From: an uncultured Dialister sp.
GTDB lineage: Bacteria > Bacillota > Negativicutes > Veillonellales > Dialisteraceae
Direction of reading: 5' to 3'
Length of the DNA stretch: 64,000 bases
NCBI GenBank assembly: GCA_900543165.1
Contig: UQQQ01000002.1
Coordinates: forward strand, 72,867 to 136,866
The notes beneath the pieces are model-generated. The model saw only the letters and a program-made list of their open reading frames with translations. It did no database searches and was not told the DNA's origin. This document shows, piece by piece, positions 54,430 through 63,855 of the stretch; position 1 is the stretch's first letter, and each line of letters starts with the position of its first letter. The translations under genes were made by a program, and so were the position numbers.

Positions 54430-57245
54430 ATGCATCCAATCAGACGACTTTTTTACGTGACGCTGTCTGTGCTGGTGCTGACGGCAGGTATATGGACAGC
54501 GTATGCGGTAGCGAAAAGAACCCCGGGCGGGAGACAATCCGTGTGGGCTTTTTCGCGACCGATGGACTGCATATGATCGATGATGGGGGAGAAAAGAGCG
54601 GCTACGGGTACGCTCTGCTTCGCTACATGTCACGCTATCTGGATGTGAGCTATGAATATGTGGGCTACGATAAGAGCTGGGCGGAGATGCTCCGTATGCT
54701 CGATGATGGGGAGATCGACATGGTGACCTTCGCGAATAAAACGGAGGAACGCAAGGAAAAGTATGATTTTTCCCGTCCGATCGGGTTCTTTGGTACAGCG
54801 CTGTTTGTGCGGGAAGATAACCGGGCGGTGATACCGGGGGATTATAGCACCTACGAAGGTCTTCGTATCGGGCTGGTGGAAGACAATGCGCAAAATAAAG
54901 ACATTGACAAACTTGCGGAGGCGATGCACTTCAACTATCAGCCGGTGATTTATAAAAGCATAAAAGATGTGTGGGCATCGCCCTCCAAAAAGGTGAGGTC
55001 GATGCCATCGTAAAGAGTTCGCTCAGCCGCGGAATCCATGAAAAACAGGTAGAACTTTTCGCGGAAAATCCGTACTATATCATCGTCAAGAAAGGGAATG
55101 CGCGACTTTTTTCCGAGATCAATTACGCGCTGGACCAGCCGAATCATGTCGAGGGGGACTGGAAGGCGCAGCTCTATCGTCGTTACTATGGCAGTAAAGC
55201 ATCCGGTCTCTTACCGTTTTCCGATGAGGAGAAGATGCTTCTCCAGTCCTATGTAGCAAATGACGTATTCCTTCAGGTTCTTTGTGATCCTGCATGCTAC
55301 CCTTACTCTTATGTGGAGAACGGCGAGATGAAAGGGATTGTTCCTGCCTATTTCCGGAGAGTGGCGGCTTCTATCGGCCTGCCCTATCAGTTTGTGATCT
55401 GCCGGTCCAGAGAGGAATGGCTCGCTTATAGAAATCGGGGGGACTGCGATATCATCCTTGATGGACGCTTGGATGCTGAGAATGTCCTCGAAAAGAAAGA
55501 CTGGGTCTCCACAAAGCCGTACATGACACTGCGTGTGGCTCAGGTCTTCCGTCAAGACTTTGACGGCAATATTCAGACTGTTGCTACCGTGAATCAGGAC
55601 ATTTCTGATCCTATCGAAGATTATTACAGCCAAAACGTCAGGAAGATCAGCTATCCTACGAGAGAAGGCGCGATGCAGGCGGTGGCAGATGGGAAGGCGG
55701 ATGCTGCCTATGTCTTTTACTACATGGCACAGGAATACGTCAATCGCGACCAATCCGGACTTCTCAATTATACACTTATGGAAGAGCCGTCTTTCCCTTG
55801 CCGGATGATCGTGACACAACATGCCAATCACGCATTTGCGGGCATCCTGACGAAAGCCATTTATGACATGTCGGCGAATCTGCTCGAACAAATCGCATCC
55901 AAGTATACCTCCTACAAAATGGAGAATATGTCTTTTCTCATGATGGCGAGGCTCCATCCGACGATAGCGATCCTGCTTGTCCTCCTGATGCTGTTCCTCA
56001 TCGCACTTCTTGCCATGGCTGTCATCCGTCTTCGCATGATGAAACGGGCAGAAGAGGAAAAAGCGAAGGAAATGGCTTCTCTGGCAGAGCAGGCGGAGGC
56101 GGCAAACCGGGCGAAGAGTGCCTTTCTTTCTTCCATGTCACACGATATCCGTACTCCGATGAATGCGATCATCGGTTTCACCAAGATCGCGCTCGAAAAG
56201 AATTCGGATCCGTCTGTCAGGAAGGATCTGGAGAAAATCGAAATCAGCTCGCATCACCTGCTGACTCTTCTGAATGATGTCCTTGATATCAGCCGCATAG
56301 AGAGCGGGAAGGTGAAATTTCAGCCAAGACCGGTAGACCTGTCTGCCATCCATCGTGGTATTCTGGAAATCACGCGCGGACTCATCGCAAACCGCCATCT
56401 CACACTTTGTGAAAGTGCATCGCTCTTCCCTGATACCTATGTGATGGCTGATGAGGTACGTCTGCGTGAAGTGCTGGTGAATCTCATCAGCAATGCCATC
56501 AAGTATACGAAGGATGGCGGAAGGATCAGCCTCATGTGCACTATGAAGGAACTTGATGAGACACATGCCAAAGTCACGTATGAAATCTCTGACTCAGGTA
56601 TCGGTATGAGTGAGGACTTTGTTCAACATATTTTTGAGGAGTTTACACAGGAAGATGCGGGTGCTGCCCGCACCGAGTACAAGGGAACCGGGCTCGGGAT
56701 GGCGATCACCAAGAACTATGTAGAACTTATGGGAGGAACAATCGCTGTCAGAAGCCAAAAGGGTGTGGGCTCGACTTTCACCGTCACCCTGCCGATGGAA
56801 ATCGCCGATGCGCCTCTTTTGCGTGCAGATAAAGAATCATCTAGGCCGGTTGATCTCAAGGGAGTCCATGTTCTTCTGGCAGAAGACAATGATCTCAATG
56901 CGGAAAATCGCGACCGTACAGCTCGAGTCACTGGGGATCGATGTCGTCCGTGCGATGAATGGGAAAAATGCCTTGCAGATTTTTGAAACGCGCCCCCAAG
57001 GCAGCTTTGACATTATCCTGATGGATATCATGATGCCGGAAATGAATGGCTATGAGGCGACCTGTGCCATCCGCTCTCTTGATAGAGAGGATGCGAAGAC
57101 GATACCGATCTTGGCGATGACGGCGAATGCTTTCGATGAAGATGTCGAAAAGTCACAAAAGGCTGGTATGAATGGTCATCTCTCCAAACCGATAGCAATC
57201 GATACCATGAAAGTGATGATTGCGAAGAATCTGGGAAAGAAGTGA
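54430..57245 (+). pseudogene. Hybrid sensor histidine kinase with two solute-binding domains, broken by three frameshifts
   Basis: An EvgS-like design: signal peptide, two periplasmic SBP_bac_3-type domains, a membrane helix, HisKA, HATPase and a receiver. From ATG 54430 (Shine-Dalgarno ACGGGAG) the reading MHPIRRLFYVTLSVLVLTAG is a signal peptide, but the frame fails near 54520. The first sensor domain (ETIRVGFFATDGLHMIDDGG) continues in another frame. A second shift near 54980 leads to ALQKGEVDAIVKSSLSRGIH. This frame runs through the second sensor domain, a hydrophobic helix near 55965, the H-box SSMSHDIRTPMNAIIGF and the ATPase blocks. A third shift at about 56907 (GAAAATC, one A too many) cuts off the receiver, which continues DIILMDIMMPEMNGYEA to 57245. 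The net shifts are -1, -1 and +1. No partner regulator is adjacent. Confidence 0.85.
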
Positions 57246-57284
57246 GTGGTGACTGGTGGCTAGGGATTAGTGGCTAGGAACTAC

Positions 57285-57325
57285 AAAAAAGCCGAGAAAT
57301 CGAAATATGATTTCTCGGCTTTTTT
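57285..57325. terminator. Bidirectional terminator between the kinase and the binding-protein gene
   Basis: A 17-bp perfect stem (AAAAAAGCCGAGAAATC/GATTTCTCGGCTTTTTT) with a 7-nt loop gives a T-run on either strand. The kinase and the minus-strand lipoprotein gene converge here. Confidence 0.92.
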
Positions 57326-57442
57326 GTATGTGGGGATAAGGAAGGGGAAGACAGAACTATAACCTTTTATCTTCTTTCTACCAGAAAGAGGGAAGGGGAG
57401 AGAATGACAACATTCTAATCCCTAGCTACTAATTTCCCACTT

Positions 57443-58372
57443 TTATTTCCCGTATGCGAGCTGGTACAGTTTTTCCAGTGCTTCCGGAGTCTTGACCCCT
57501 GGGTTCATGAGGAAAAGGTTTCGCTCTAAGAAGTAGACGTGATTCTCCTGTACGGCTTTGAGGTGTGCCCATGCAGGATTGTTTCTCATCGAGCTGTCGA
57601 GAGATTTGTTGATTTCATCCTGATTGCCCATAGTGACGATGAAGATGACATCAGGATCGTCAGCGGAAAGCTGCTCTAAGGAGTAGGGGACAGTCTTGCT
57701 GTCGAGCTTCAGGTCTTTGTGGGCGGTGATGACGTTATTCATTTTCAGCATATCCACCATGGAGGCGCAGATGGACTTCGGAGTTTCTGCGGTGACAGAT
57801 TTCCCGGTAGCGCGAAGGACAGCGACTTTCGCCGGTGTCTTTTCTGCGGCTGCCTTATCCGTGATGGCTTTCACACCTTTTTCATAGGCATCGATCACTT
57901 CTTTGGCTTTGTCTGTTTTACCATAGAGTTCGCCCATGAATTTCAGAAGCGGCACATTGTCATGGATGCCGTCGTACTGGATAAGGACGTAGGGGATCTG
58001 GCTTGATTTCAGAAGAGACTCGAGCTTGCTGTTTTGTGTCTTTTCTCCGATGACGAGGTCTGGCTTCATGCCGACCAGAGATTCCATATTGATGTTCTGC
58101 ACATGACCGATGGTCGGGAGGGATTTCGCCTCTTCCGGGATGGGGCTCGTGGTCTCCGGGCGCGCGATGGAGGTGCCGCCGACGGCATAGGCCATATTGA
58201 TGAGCGGCGCAGACAATGCGACAATGCGCGAAGGAGCGGCTTTCATGCTGATGGTCTGGTCTTTGTAGGTGTAAGAGAGGGCGGAGGAGGAAGCAGGCTG
58301 ACCGCTGCCGCCGCACGCAGAAAGAGAGAGGCAGAGGGCAGCCGCTGCGATAGATGCAAGAATTTTTTTCAT
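57443..58372 (-). CDS. BtuF/FecB-type ABC transporter substrate-binding lipoprotein
   Basis: 309 residues on the minus strand. The lipoprotein signal LCLSLSAC puts the lipidated cysteine at residue 20. The class III binding-protein fold follows: PSRIVALSAPLINMAYAVGG near residue 48, SLPTIGHVQNINMESLVGMK near 88, PDLVIGEKTQNSKLESLL near 109, and DPDVIFIVTMGNQDEI near 240. Homologues bind Fe-siderophores, haem, cobalamin or other metal chelates; no residue here decides between them. No permease or ATPase gene adjoins it; the FecCD/ATPase pair at 16468-18263 lacks a binding protein. AAGGAG precedes the ATG. Its closeness to the exported chelatase gene supports a metallo-tetrapyrrole or metal ligand. 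Confidence 0.9.
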   Translation of the reverse strand: MKKILASIAAAALCLSLSACGGSGQPASSSALSYTYKDQTISMKAAPSRIVALSAPLINMAYAVGGTSIARPETTSPIPEEAKSLPTIGHVQNINMESLVGMKPDLVIGEKTQNSKLESLLKSSQIPYVLIQYDGIHDNVPLLKFMGELYGKTDKAKEVIDAYEKGVKAITDKAAAEKTPAKVAVLRATGKSVTAETPKSICASMVDMLKMNNVITAHKDLKLDSKTVPYSLEQLSADDPDVIFIVTMGNQDEINKSLDSSMRNNPAWAHLKAVQENHVYFLERNLFLMNPGVKTPEALEKLYQLAYGK

Positions 58373-58399
58373 AAGAAGACTCCTTGAGAAAAAGGTGAA

Positions 58400-58570
58400 T
58401 AGGTTCAGGGTTAGCTCTTGGGGCGGGGGATCCCTTGATTACGAATGAAAGCCCTGCTCGAATGAGGAGTTAGGAATTAGGAATGAAGGTAGCGGCTTCG
58501 CCGCGAGTATATATGGAGCGATGCCCGAAAGCAGTATGCCAGTCACCAGTCACCAGTCACTTATTCCTGG
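58400..58570 (+). repeat. Interspersed repeat family B, near-complete copy
   Basis: AGGGTTAGCTCTTGGGGCGG, TTGATTACGAATGAAAGCC, TGCTCGAATGAGGAGTTAGG, GCGGCTTCGCCGCGAGTATA, GCGATGCCCGAAAGCAGTAT and three heptads in CCAGTCACCAGTCACCAGTC. It lies between the two minus-strand genes. Confidence 0.75.
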
Positions 58571-58823
58571 TTCTCAAACTTTGGGGTTCAGGGTGGTGCG
58601 GCTTAGAAGCGCCGCAAATGTTTGATGAGCGGTACTCTCATATCGTCATTCCGACCGAAGTGGAGGAATCTTTTTCGTTTGCGGTATAATGTAGGATGTG
58701 CGAAAAAGCGCAAATGGAAAACCTGCTATTTTCCCAAGACTTGAGGATAACGGTCGACTTCGCTCGGGATGACGGGAGAGTAAGGATGGCGGTAATTCCA
58801 CAAAAATAACAAACTATCCACTT
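58571..58823. other. Gene-free spacer with a different repeat-like phrase
   Basis: No gene seen. It contains CGTCATTCCGACCGAAGTGG and CTTCGCTCGGGATGACGGGA, mutually complementary-looking phrases also echoed near 53010-53035 (CCGCTCAGAATGACG). A GTATAATGTAGG sequence at 58683 could be an isolated -10 box on the + strand, but nothing lies downstream of it on that strand. Confidence 0.35.
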
Positions 58824-58862
58824 AAAAACGCTCTTACGCCGAGATGACGTAAGAGCGTTTTT
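58824..58862 (-). terminator. Terminator of the exported chelatase gene
   Basis: A 15-bp perfect stem (AAAAACGCTCTTACG/CGTAAGAGCGTTTTT) with a 9-nt loop; on the minus strand it ends in a T-run just after the chelatase stop. Confidence 0.88.
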
Positions 58863-58905
58863 TTAATGAAGAGACATCATCTCTGCATTAGTATAGCACA
58901 TTTCA

Positions 58906-59895
58906 TTATTTCTGCAGAGCTTCGATAGCTTCGGTTGCACGATCTACATACAGGCCGCGAACGTTAGCGTTTTCGCCAAGGCCATGGATATAGGTGTCAA
59001 CGGTGAAGCCTTCAGCTTTCAGGATGCTCTTATGGGAGTCCGGTTCATCACCAGCCATATCATTGTTTGCATGGTCACCAGCAACCATCATGATCGGCAT
59101 CAGGGTGACATGTTTGTAGCCCTGAGCTTTCAGCTTCGGGATGACATCTTCCAGATTCGGACGGCCTTCGACAGAGTAAACGAAGACATTGTTCATGCCG
59201 AGTTCATGCAGACGATCCTGGATGACGCTGTAGTAAGCGTTGCCCGGATGCGGAGTGCCATGAGCCATGATCAGTGTAGCATCTTTTTTACCCATCTTCG
59301 GGAACTGGGAGGACAGCGCTTTCAGGAAGTCAACGACCTGATCCGGTTCACCTTCGGTGCCCTGGAAGTACATCAGCGGGGTAGCGAGGGAGATCTTCTT
59401 GAAATGCGGAACCTGCATCTTGGTGACGATGGAGTCATAGGAATATTCCATGCCTGGGATGACGTCGAGGGAAACGACAGCGACACGGGTGTAGCCTTCA
59501 TCCTGCAGTTTCTTGAAAGCTTCTTCCGGAGTCATTTTCTGGATGCCTTCTTTGGCTTTTACACGGTCGATAATAATATGGGAAGTGTATGCTTCGAATA
59601 CCGGTACATCCGGATGAGCTTTCTGGATGGCTGCTTCTACAGCATCGATGGTTTTAGCTCTTGTGTCTTTGAATGTGGTACCAAAGGTCATGACGAGGAC
59701 AGCATCTTTGTTTGGCGCATTCTTCATAGCCGGGTTTTCTGCAGTCCATACACCGACGGTAGAAGCTTCGCGGAGAGCCGGGGTTACATCCTTGACTTCC
59801 GGATTCAGTTCATATGCATTGGCGGACATGCCGAAACCAAATACGCACAGAGCTGCCATAGATGCAGACAGAACAGTTTTCAGACTTTTTTTCAT
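58906..59895 (-). CDS. cbiK: Exported CbiK-type sirohydrochlorin metal chelatase
   Basis: 329 residues with a cleavable signal peptide (KTVLSASMAALCVFGFGMSA, cleavage expected after ANA near residue 27). The mature part is an anaerobic (type II) cobalt chelatase. Metal-site residues are His212 in IMAHGTPHPGNAYY, Glu243 in YSVEGRPNLEDV and His275 in VAGDHANNDMAGDEPDSHK. The family inserts Co (also Fe or Ni in vitro) into sirohydrochlorin. Cytosolic CbiK lacks a signal; exported forms (CbiK-P) are known from Desulfovibrio, where a role in haem or iron handling was proposed. Here it lies between a binding-protein gene and the divergent nitrogenase-like operon. AAAGGAGTG precedes the ATG. Confidence 0.92.
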   Translation of the reverse strand: MKKSLKTVLSASMAALCVFGFGMSANAYELNPEVKDVTPALREASTVGVWTAENPAMKNAPNKDAVLVMTFGTTFKDTRAKTIDAVEAAIQKAHPDVPVFEAYTSHIIIDRVKAKEGIQKMTPEEAFKKLQDEGYTRVAVVSLDVIPGMEYSYDSIVTKMQVPHFKKISLATPLMYFQGTEGEPDQVVDFLKALSSQFPKMGKKDATLIMAHGTPHPGNAYYSVIQDRLHELGMNNVFVYSVEGRPNLEDVIPKLKAQGYKHVTLMPIMMVAGDHANNDMAGDEPDSHKSILKAEGFTVDTYIHGLGENANVRGLYVDRATEAIEALQK

Positions 59896-60010
59896 GAAAA
59901 ATCACTCCTTTAAAAATTCCCGATTGACGGGATTCATACAGAGAAGAGGTGAGTCGAGTATTTCCCATGCACTCGATTTCCTTTCTTTCATCTGCATTTC
60001 GCATGACCTT

Positions 60011-60039
60011 AGTTTAGTACAATGTTAAGATAAAGTCAA
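60011..60039 (-). promoter_or_regulatory. Promoter of the exported chelatase gene
   Basis: On the minus strand: TTGACT (60034-60039), a 17-bp spacer and TAAACT (60011-60016). It leaves a leader of about 110 nt. The rest of the 346-bp divergent gap holds no repeat of families A or B and no riboswitch that I can see. Confidence 0.65.
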
Positions 60040-60179
60040 ATGAAATTTACAGATTATTTGAAGTGCTCTTCATGGAATTTGTAAACCTATGATTTCATGT
60101 TAAAAAAAGGTAATGACGGGTTAGGAAATATGGGAGAATGGATGAATAGAAAGGTTCAAGAGGTCCCCCTTGCTCATAT

Positions 60180-60188
60180 TGTTATAAT
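60180..60188 (+). promoter_or_regulatory. Extended -10 promoter of the nitrogenase-like operon
   Basis: TGTTATAAT (TG-n-TATAAT) in CATATTGTTATAATAATAG, about 50 bp before the ATG. No good -35 at the right distance, which may mean that an activator is required. Confidence 0.5.
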
Positions 60189-60241
60189 AATAGTAGAAAG
60201 TAGAACGCTTTCATTGGATTTTTGAAGAGAGTGTGATAGGA

Positions 60242-61060
60242 ATGAAAAAAATCGCTTTTTATGGAAAGGGCGGGATCGGAAAGTCGACGACAGCGTCCAA
60301 TGTATCGGCGGCGCTTTCCCTCATGGGGAAGAAGGTCTGCCAGATCGGCTGCGACCCGAAGAATGATTCGACACGCCTTCTTTTAGGACATATTTGTAAA
60401 GAGACGGTGCTGGACCAAGTGCGGAGAAAGGATCCCGATGAGATCAGCAGGGAAGACATCGTACATACCGGATTTCATGGCATCACCTGTGTCGAAGCAG
60501 GCGGGCCTGAGCCGGGGGTGGGCTGTGCGGGACGCGGCATCATCGTCGCACTGCAGCTTCTGGATAAAATGAAGGCGATCCCGGATATGGATGTGACGCT
60601 GTACGATGTCCTCGGGGATGTCGTCTGCGGCGGTTTCTCCATGCCGATCCGCGAGGGGTATGCGAAAGAGATCTATATCGTTTCCTCTGGCGAGCTGATG
60701 TCTCTCTATGCGGCGAATAATATCGCCAAGGGCATCCGCCGCTTTGCGACGAGGGGAGAAGTGCGTCTCGCCGGTATCATCGGAAACAGCCGCAATGTGC
60801 CGGGGGAGAAGGAACTTCTGACGGAATTCTGCAAGAAGCTGAATACCCATCTCGTCGCTTTCATTCCCCGGGACAAGATCGTTAATCTGGCGGAGAATCA
60901 GAAGCAGACGGTGCTATCCTATGCTCCGGAGTCTTCGCAGGCGGATGTATATAGAGATCTCGCGAGGACCATCTGGGAGAACACGGAGCTTTCTATCCCG
61001 ACTCCGATGACATTTGATGAGCTGGAGAAACTGGCAGGTACCTATGGCACTCAAGACTAA
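60242..61060 (+). CDS. NifH-like ATP-dependent reductase component
   Basis: 272 residues from ATG 60242 (an in-frame GTG at 60233 is possible). It is a NifH/BchL/CfbC-type P-loop ATPase dimer that delivers electrons from a [4Fe-4S] cluster to a catalytic partner. Seen are the P-loop [14 protein letters not shown] at residues 7-20, switch [15 protein letters not shown] at 36-49, Cys95 in [11 protein letters not shown] and Cys129 in [15 protein letters not shown], the two cluster cysteines per monomer. Arg98 corresponds to the ADP-ribosylated arginine of nitrogenase. No draT/draG is seen. The 3' end overlaps the D-like gene by 17 bp. Electron donor and substrate are unknown. Confidence 0.93.
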   Translation: MKKIAFYGKGGIGKSTTASNVSAALSLMGKKVCQIGCDPKNDSTRLLLGHICKETVLDQVRRKDPDEISREDIVHTGFHGITCVEAGGPEPGVGCAGRGIIVALQLLDKMKAIPDMDVTLYDVLGDVVCGGFSMPIREGYAKEIYIVSSGELMSLYAANNIAKGIRRFATRGEVRLAGIIGNSRNVPGEKELLTEFCKKLNTHLVAFIPRDKIVNLAENQKQTVLSYAPESSQADVYRDLARTIWENTELSIPTPMTFDELEKLAGTYGTQD

Positions 61061-62339
61061 ATGGCTTTTGTCGAAATCTAAGTCGTGCAGCTGTACGCTG
61101 GTCGGGGTCTATCGGGCGCTCGCCTTCTGCCCCGGCGTGGTTGTCATTTTTCATGGCCCGATCGGCTGTGCGCATGTGGCTTCTACTATGGATCTGGGAT
61201 CCGGTTTCCGTGTCATGGCGGACGGGGGCAAGGAAAACCGTGAGACGATCCCTCTCGTGTCTTCTCATCTGCGAGAAAAAGATGGCATTTTCGGCGGGAT
61301 CGACCGCCTCTCTGACTGCATTTCCTATGTGATGGATACCTATCACCCGAAGTGCGTATGGATCGTTTCCTCCTGTGTCGCAGGAGTCATCGGAGATGAC
61401 ATCGAGCAGGAAGCCGAAGCGGCAGAAGCCTCTTATGGCATTCCTGTCATTCCCATGCCGTTTGCCGGATTTTTGGGCGGGGAGTATTCCGATGCCCACT
61501 ATCAGACGACAGAGATGATGATTTGCCGTTTCTTCCGGAAAGAGAAGCGCGTGAAAGGGCGCGTGCTGCTTCTCGGCGATCAGATGGGTCCGGAAGGGCA
61601 GTATGTCCGCGAGGTGAAGCGGCTGCTTTCCCGCTTCGGCCTTGCGGTGAAGTGGCAGTTTCCCGGGTATGTGCCTTTTGAGGAGTGGAAGGACATTCCT
61701 TCGGCTGACTTTTCCATCCTTTTAGGAACAGCGGGACAGCCTGGCGGCATGATGAAGATCGCCAAGCTCTTAGAGGATACCTATGATGTGCCGACGCTCG
61801 GGGATGTGTACCCGGTCGGCTGGGAGCAAACGAAGGACTGGATCCGCGCGCTCGCTGATTTCCTCCATGAAAAGGAACGAGGAGAGGAAATCATCAAAGA
61901 AGAAGAGACGCGCATCGATCATGCAGCCTTGTCTTTCCTGCCTGTCACGGAAGGAAAGAAAGCGGTCATCGGGATCGGGCGCGGCTCGCGCTGGTATCAT
62001 CCGCGAGAGACGCTTTCTCGCATCTCCCGTCTGCACCTTGCCTGCTCGGGGATCGTCTTCTTCGATAATCTGACGGAGGACGACAAAAAGACATTCAGGA
62101 AGGAAATCGCCGCCGCGGGAGACATCCCGATCTATGACAGCAGGGAGGGACAGGCGGTGATGGATGCCTGTGACATCCTCCTCACCACGAATGAAATCTA
62201 TAATACGAAGGCACGGCAGCTCTTCATACCGATGGTGCCCCTGACCGGTACGGAGGGGGAGATCGCAGAGCTTCGTGCGATGTATCGGCTGCTTTGCCGA
62301 TATGGGAAGAAAGGGGGCGTCGCCTATGTCACGGTCTGA
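61044..62339 (+). CDS. NifD-like nitrogenase-superfamily subunit
   Basis: 431 residues from ATG 61044, inside the end of the NifH-like gene. The N-terminal half carries the superfamily pattern of Cys17, Cys42 ([11 protein letters not shown]) and Cys111 ([20 protein letters not shown]), spaced 25 and 69 residues apart, like the P-cluster ligands of NifD. Extra cysteines lie at 15, 29, 92 and 104. I see no equivalent of the FeMo-cofactor Cys275 or His442: the matching region reads [20 protein letters not shown]. The later segment [20 protein letters not shown] and [20 protein letters not shown] completes the fold. It pairs with the following gene (14-bp overlap). It is not a standard NifD, BchN or CfbD by eye; the reaction is unknown. 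Confidence 0.88.
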   Translation: MALKTKWLLSKSKSCSCTLVGVYRALAFCPGVVVIFHGPIGCAHVASTMDLGSGFRVMADGGKENRETIPLVSSHLREKDGIFGGIDRLSDCISYVMDTYHPKCVWIVSSCVAGVIGDDIEQEAEAAEASYGIPVIPMPFAGFLGGEYSDAHYQTTEMMICRFFRKEKRVKGRVLLLGDQMGPEGQYVREVKRLLSRFGLAVKWQFPGYVPFEEWKDIPSADFSILLGTAGQPGGMMKIAKLLEDTYDVPTLGDVYPVGWEQTKDWIRALADFLHEKERGEEIIKEEETRIDHAALSFLPVTEGKKAVIGIGRGSRWYHPRETLSRISRLHLACSGIVFFDNLTEDDKKTFRKEIAAAGDIPIYDSREGQAVMDACDILLTTNEIYNTKARQLFIPMVPLTGTEGEIAELRAMYRLLCRYGKKGGVAYVTV

Positions 62340-63588
62340 GTGGGAAGCGGCCTGCCACCACGGAAGTACCTGTGCGCTGACGGGATCAGCGGCATTCTTT
62401 GACTCCATCCCGGGGAGTTTCACGCTGGTGAATGGCCCGCTCTGGTGCTATTTCTATGCGATGAAATATGTGGATAATGAGAATCCGATGGCGTCCATGC
62501 GCTTTTCCTGTACACAGGTGGGCCCGAATTCTCTTGTTTACGGGACGGAGGATGATCTACGCAAGGGGCTTTCCGGTATAGAAACCTATGCGAAACCCGA
62601 GCGTGTCTTTATCGAGAACAACTGCAGCGTCAGTCTGGTCGGCGACGATGTGCAGGGCATCGCCGATCAGATGAATATTCCCTGGCCGGTCTATGCGATG
62701 GATAGCGGCGGCATGAAGGGGAGCTTTGAGGCGGGGTATTCCGCGGCCTCTCTTCGCATCGAAAAGGAAATGAAAGCGAAGGGAAAGGTCCCTGCCTCCG
62801 TCAATGTGCTTGGCCTCTCTACCGTTCATATGAAGGGACGGGAGGATGCGGAAGAAATCCGGCGGCTGCTCTCTCTTTCTGGCATTCGTGTGATTTCCAT
62901 GCCGGGCGGAGGAAGCTCTTGGGCAGACATCATGGAGGCTCCTGCGGCCTCTCTCAATGTCGTCGTGAGAGACGAGCTGGGGCTCTCGCTGGCCAAACAG
63001 ATGGAGCAGGATTTCGGGACGCCGTATATGTCCTGCGGCCTTCCTTACGGGACGGACGGTACGATAGCATGGCTCTCGGAAATTTCCCAAAAGCTGGGGG
63101 CGGGCGACTTGACACGCGCCTCGCATGAGGCCGCGAAGCTGAAAGAGTTTTTACTTCGAAAAGGAAATAATCTGGAGTCTCTCTGGGGGCCGCTCTGGTT
63201 CGAGGCTGTCCTCATTTCTGCGCCGCCTTCGGAAGCTCTTGGCATCGCTGAAACGATCCGCAGCGAATGGATCGACACTGCGCGCCTCGTGATCCATGCC
63301 CAGTGCGTGACAGAGAAGACAACGCCGGCCGCAGATGCGATCCGGATCGTCATGAAAAATGAAAAGGAGATCACAAAAGATTACGAAGACTGGCGGGGAG
63401 GCCTTGTCCTCTCCTCTTCTCACGAGACGCACCTTCTTTTGCGTATGGGGAAATCATTCACCGGCTTCCATATCGCACTCCCGTCGCATGACGAGGTTCA
63501 TTTTTCTGATCTTCCGCAGTGCGGACTCCGCGGGGCGGGATACCTCTACGAGCAGCTGTGGAATGCGAAATTGAGGAAACAGAGGTAG
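62326..63588 (+). CDS. NifK-like nitrogenase-superfamily subunit
   Basis: 420 residues from ATG 62326, overlapping the D-like gene. Cys16 (HHGSTCALTG), Cys41 (LVNGPLWCYFYAMKY) and Cys100 (FIENNCSVSLVGDDVQGIAD) are spaced 25 and 59 residues apart, close to the NifK P-cluster cysteines. The middle part INVLGLSTVH-like segment (VNVLGLSTVHMKGREDAEEI), the GVISMPGGG-type turn (VISMPGGGSSWADIMEAPAA) and DFGTPYMSCGLPYGTDGTIA follow the NifK/N fold. The C-terminal region after about 330 (SSSHETHLLLRMGKSFTGFH) is shared with the superfamily. With its partner it should form an alpha2beta2 enzyme. Directly after the stop comes a family B repeat; there are no nifB, E or N genes. Confidence 0.87.
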   Translation: MSRSEWEAACHHGSTCALTGSAAFFDSIPGSFTLVNGPLWCYFYAMKYVDNENPMASMRFSCTQVGPNSLVYGTEDDLRKGLSGIETYAKPERVFIENNCSVSLVGDDVQGIADQMNIPWPVYAMDSGGMKGSFEAGYSAASLRIEKEMKAKGKVPASVNVLGLSTVHMKGREDAEEIRRLLSLSGIRVISMPGGGSSWADIMEAPAASLNVVVRDELGLSLAKQMEQDFGTPYMSCGLPYGTDGTIAWLSEISQKLGAGDLTRASHEAAKLKEFLLRKGNNLESLWGPLWFEAVLISAPPSEALGIAETIRSEWIDTARLVIHAQCVTEKTTPAADAIRIVMKNEKEITKDYEDWRGGLVLSSSHETHLLLRMGKSFTGFHIALPSHDEVHFSDLPQCGLRGAGYLYEQLWNAKLRKQR

Positions 63589-63736
63589 CCCTCGGGCGTG
63601 GCGCACCTTGATTAGATTTGAAGGTTTCGCTTGCATGAGAAATGGTGGTGAGGCGCATAAAATTATGGAAGCGCTGCACTGGTGGTTTTCTCGTATCGCG
63701 AACCTCATCCCTAGCCACTAGCCACCAGTCACTCTT
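63586..63736 (+). repeat. Interspersed repeat family B, near-complete copy
   Basis: Begins within the stop codon of the NifK-like gene. AGCCCTCGGGCGTGGCG, TTGATTAGATTTGAAGG, GAAATGGTGGTGAGGCGCATAAAA, GAAGCGCTGCACTGG and the heptads CTAGCCACTAGCCACCAGTCAC are recognisable. No terminator for the nitrogenase-like operon is visible elsewhere. Confidence 0.7.
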
Positions 63737-63855
63737 AGTATAAAATTTTACTCGGTAGGGAAATTTTTCCAGAAACAATAAAAAAGGAAAGCCTCCCTTT
63801 GAGTGGAAATGTTATAATTTCCGTGCACAAATAAAACAAAGAAAGGGCTTTCCTC

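Noticed and set aside
60242..63588. Call as true nitrogenase nifHDK
   Set aside because: No nifB, nifE or nifN, subunits shorter than NifD/NifK, and no visible FeMo-cofactor Cys/His ligands.
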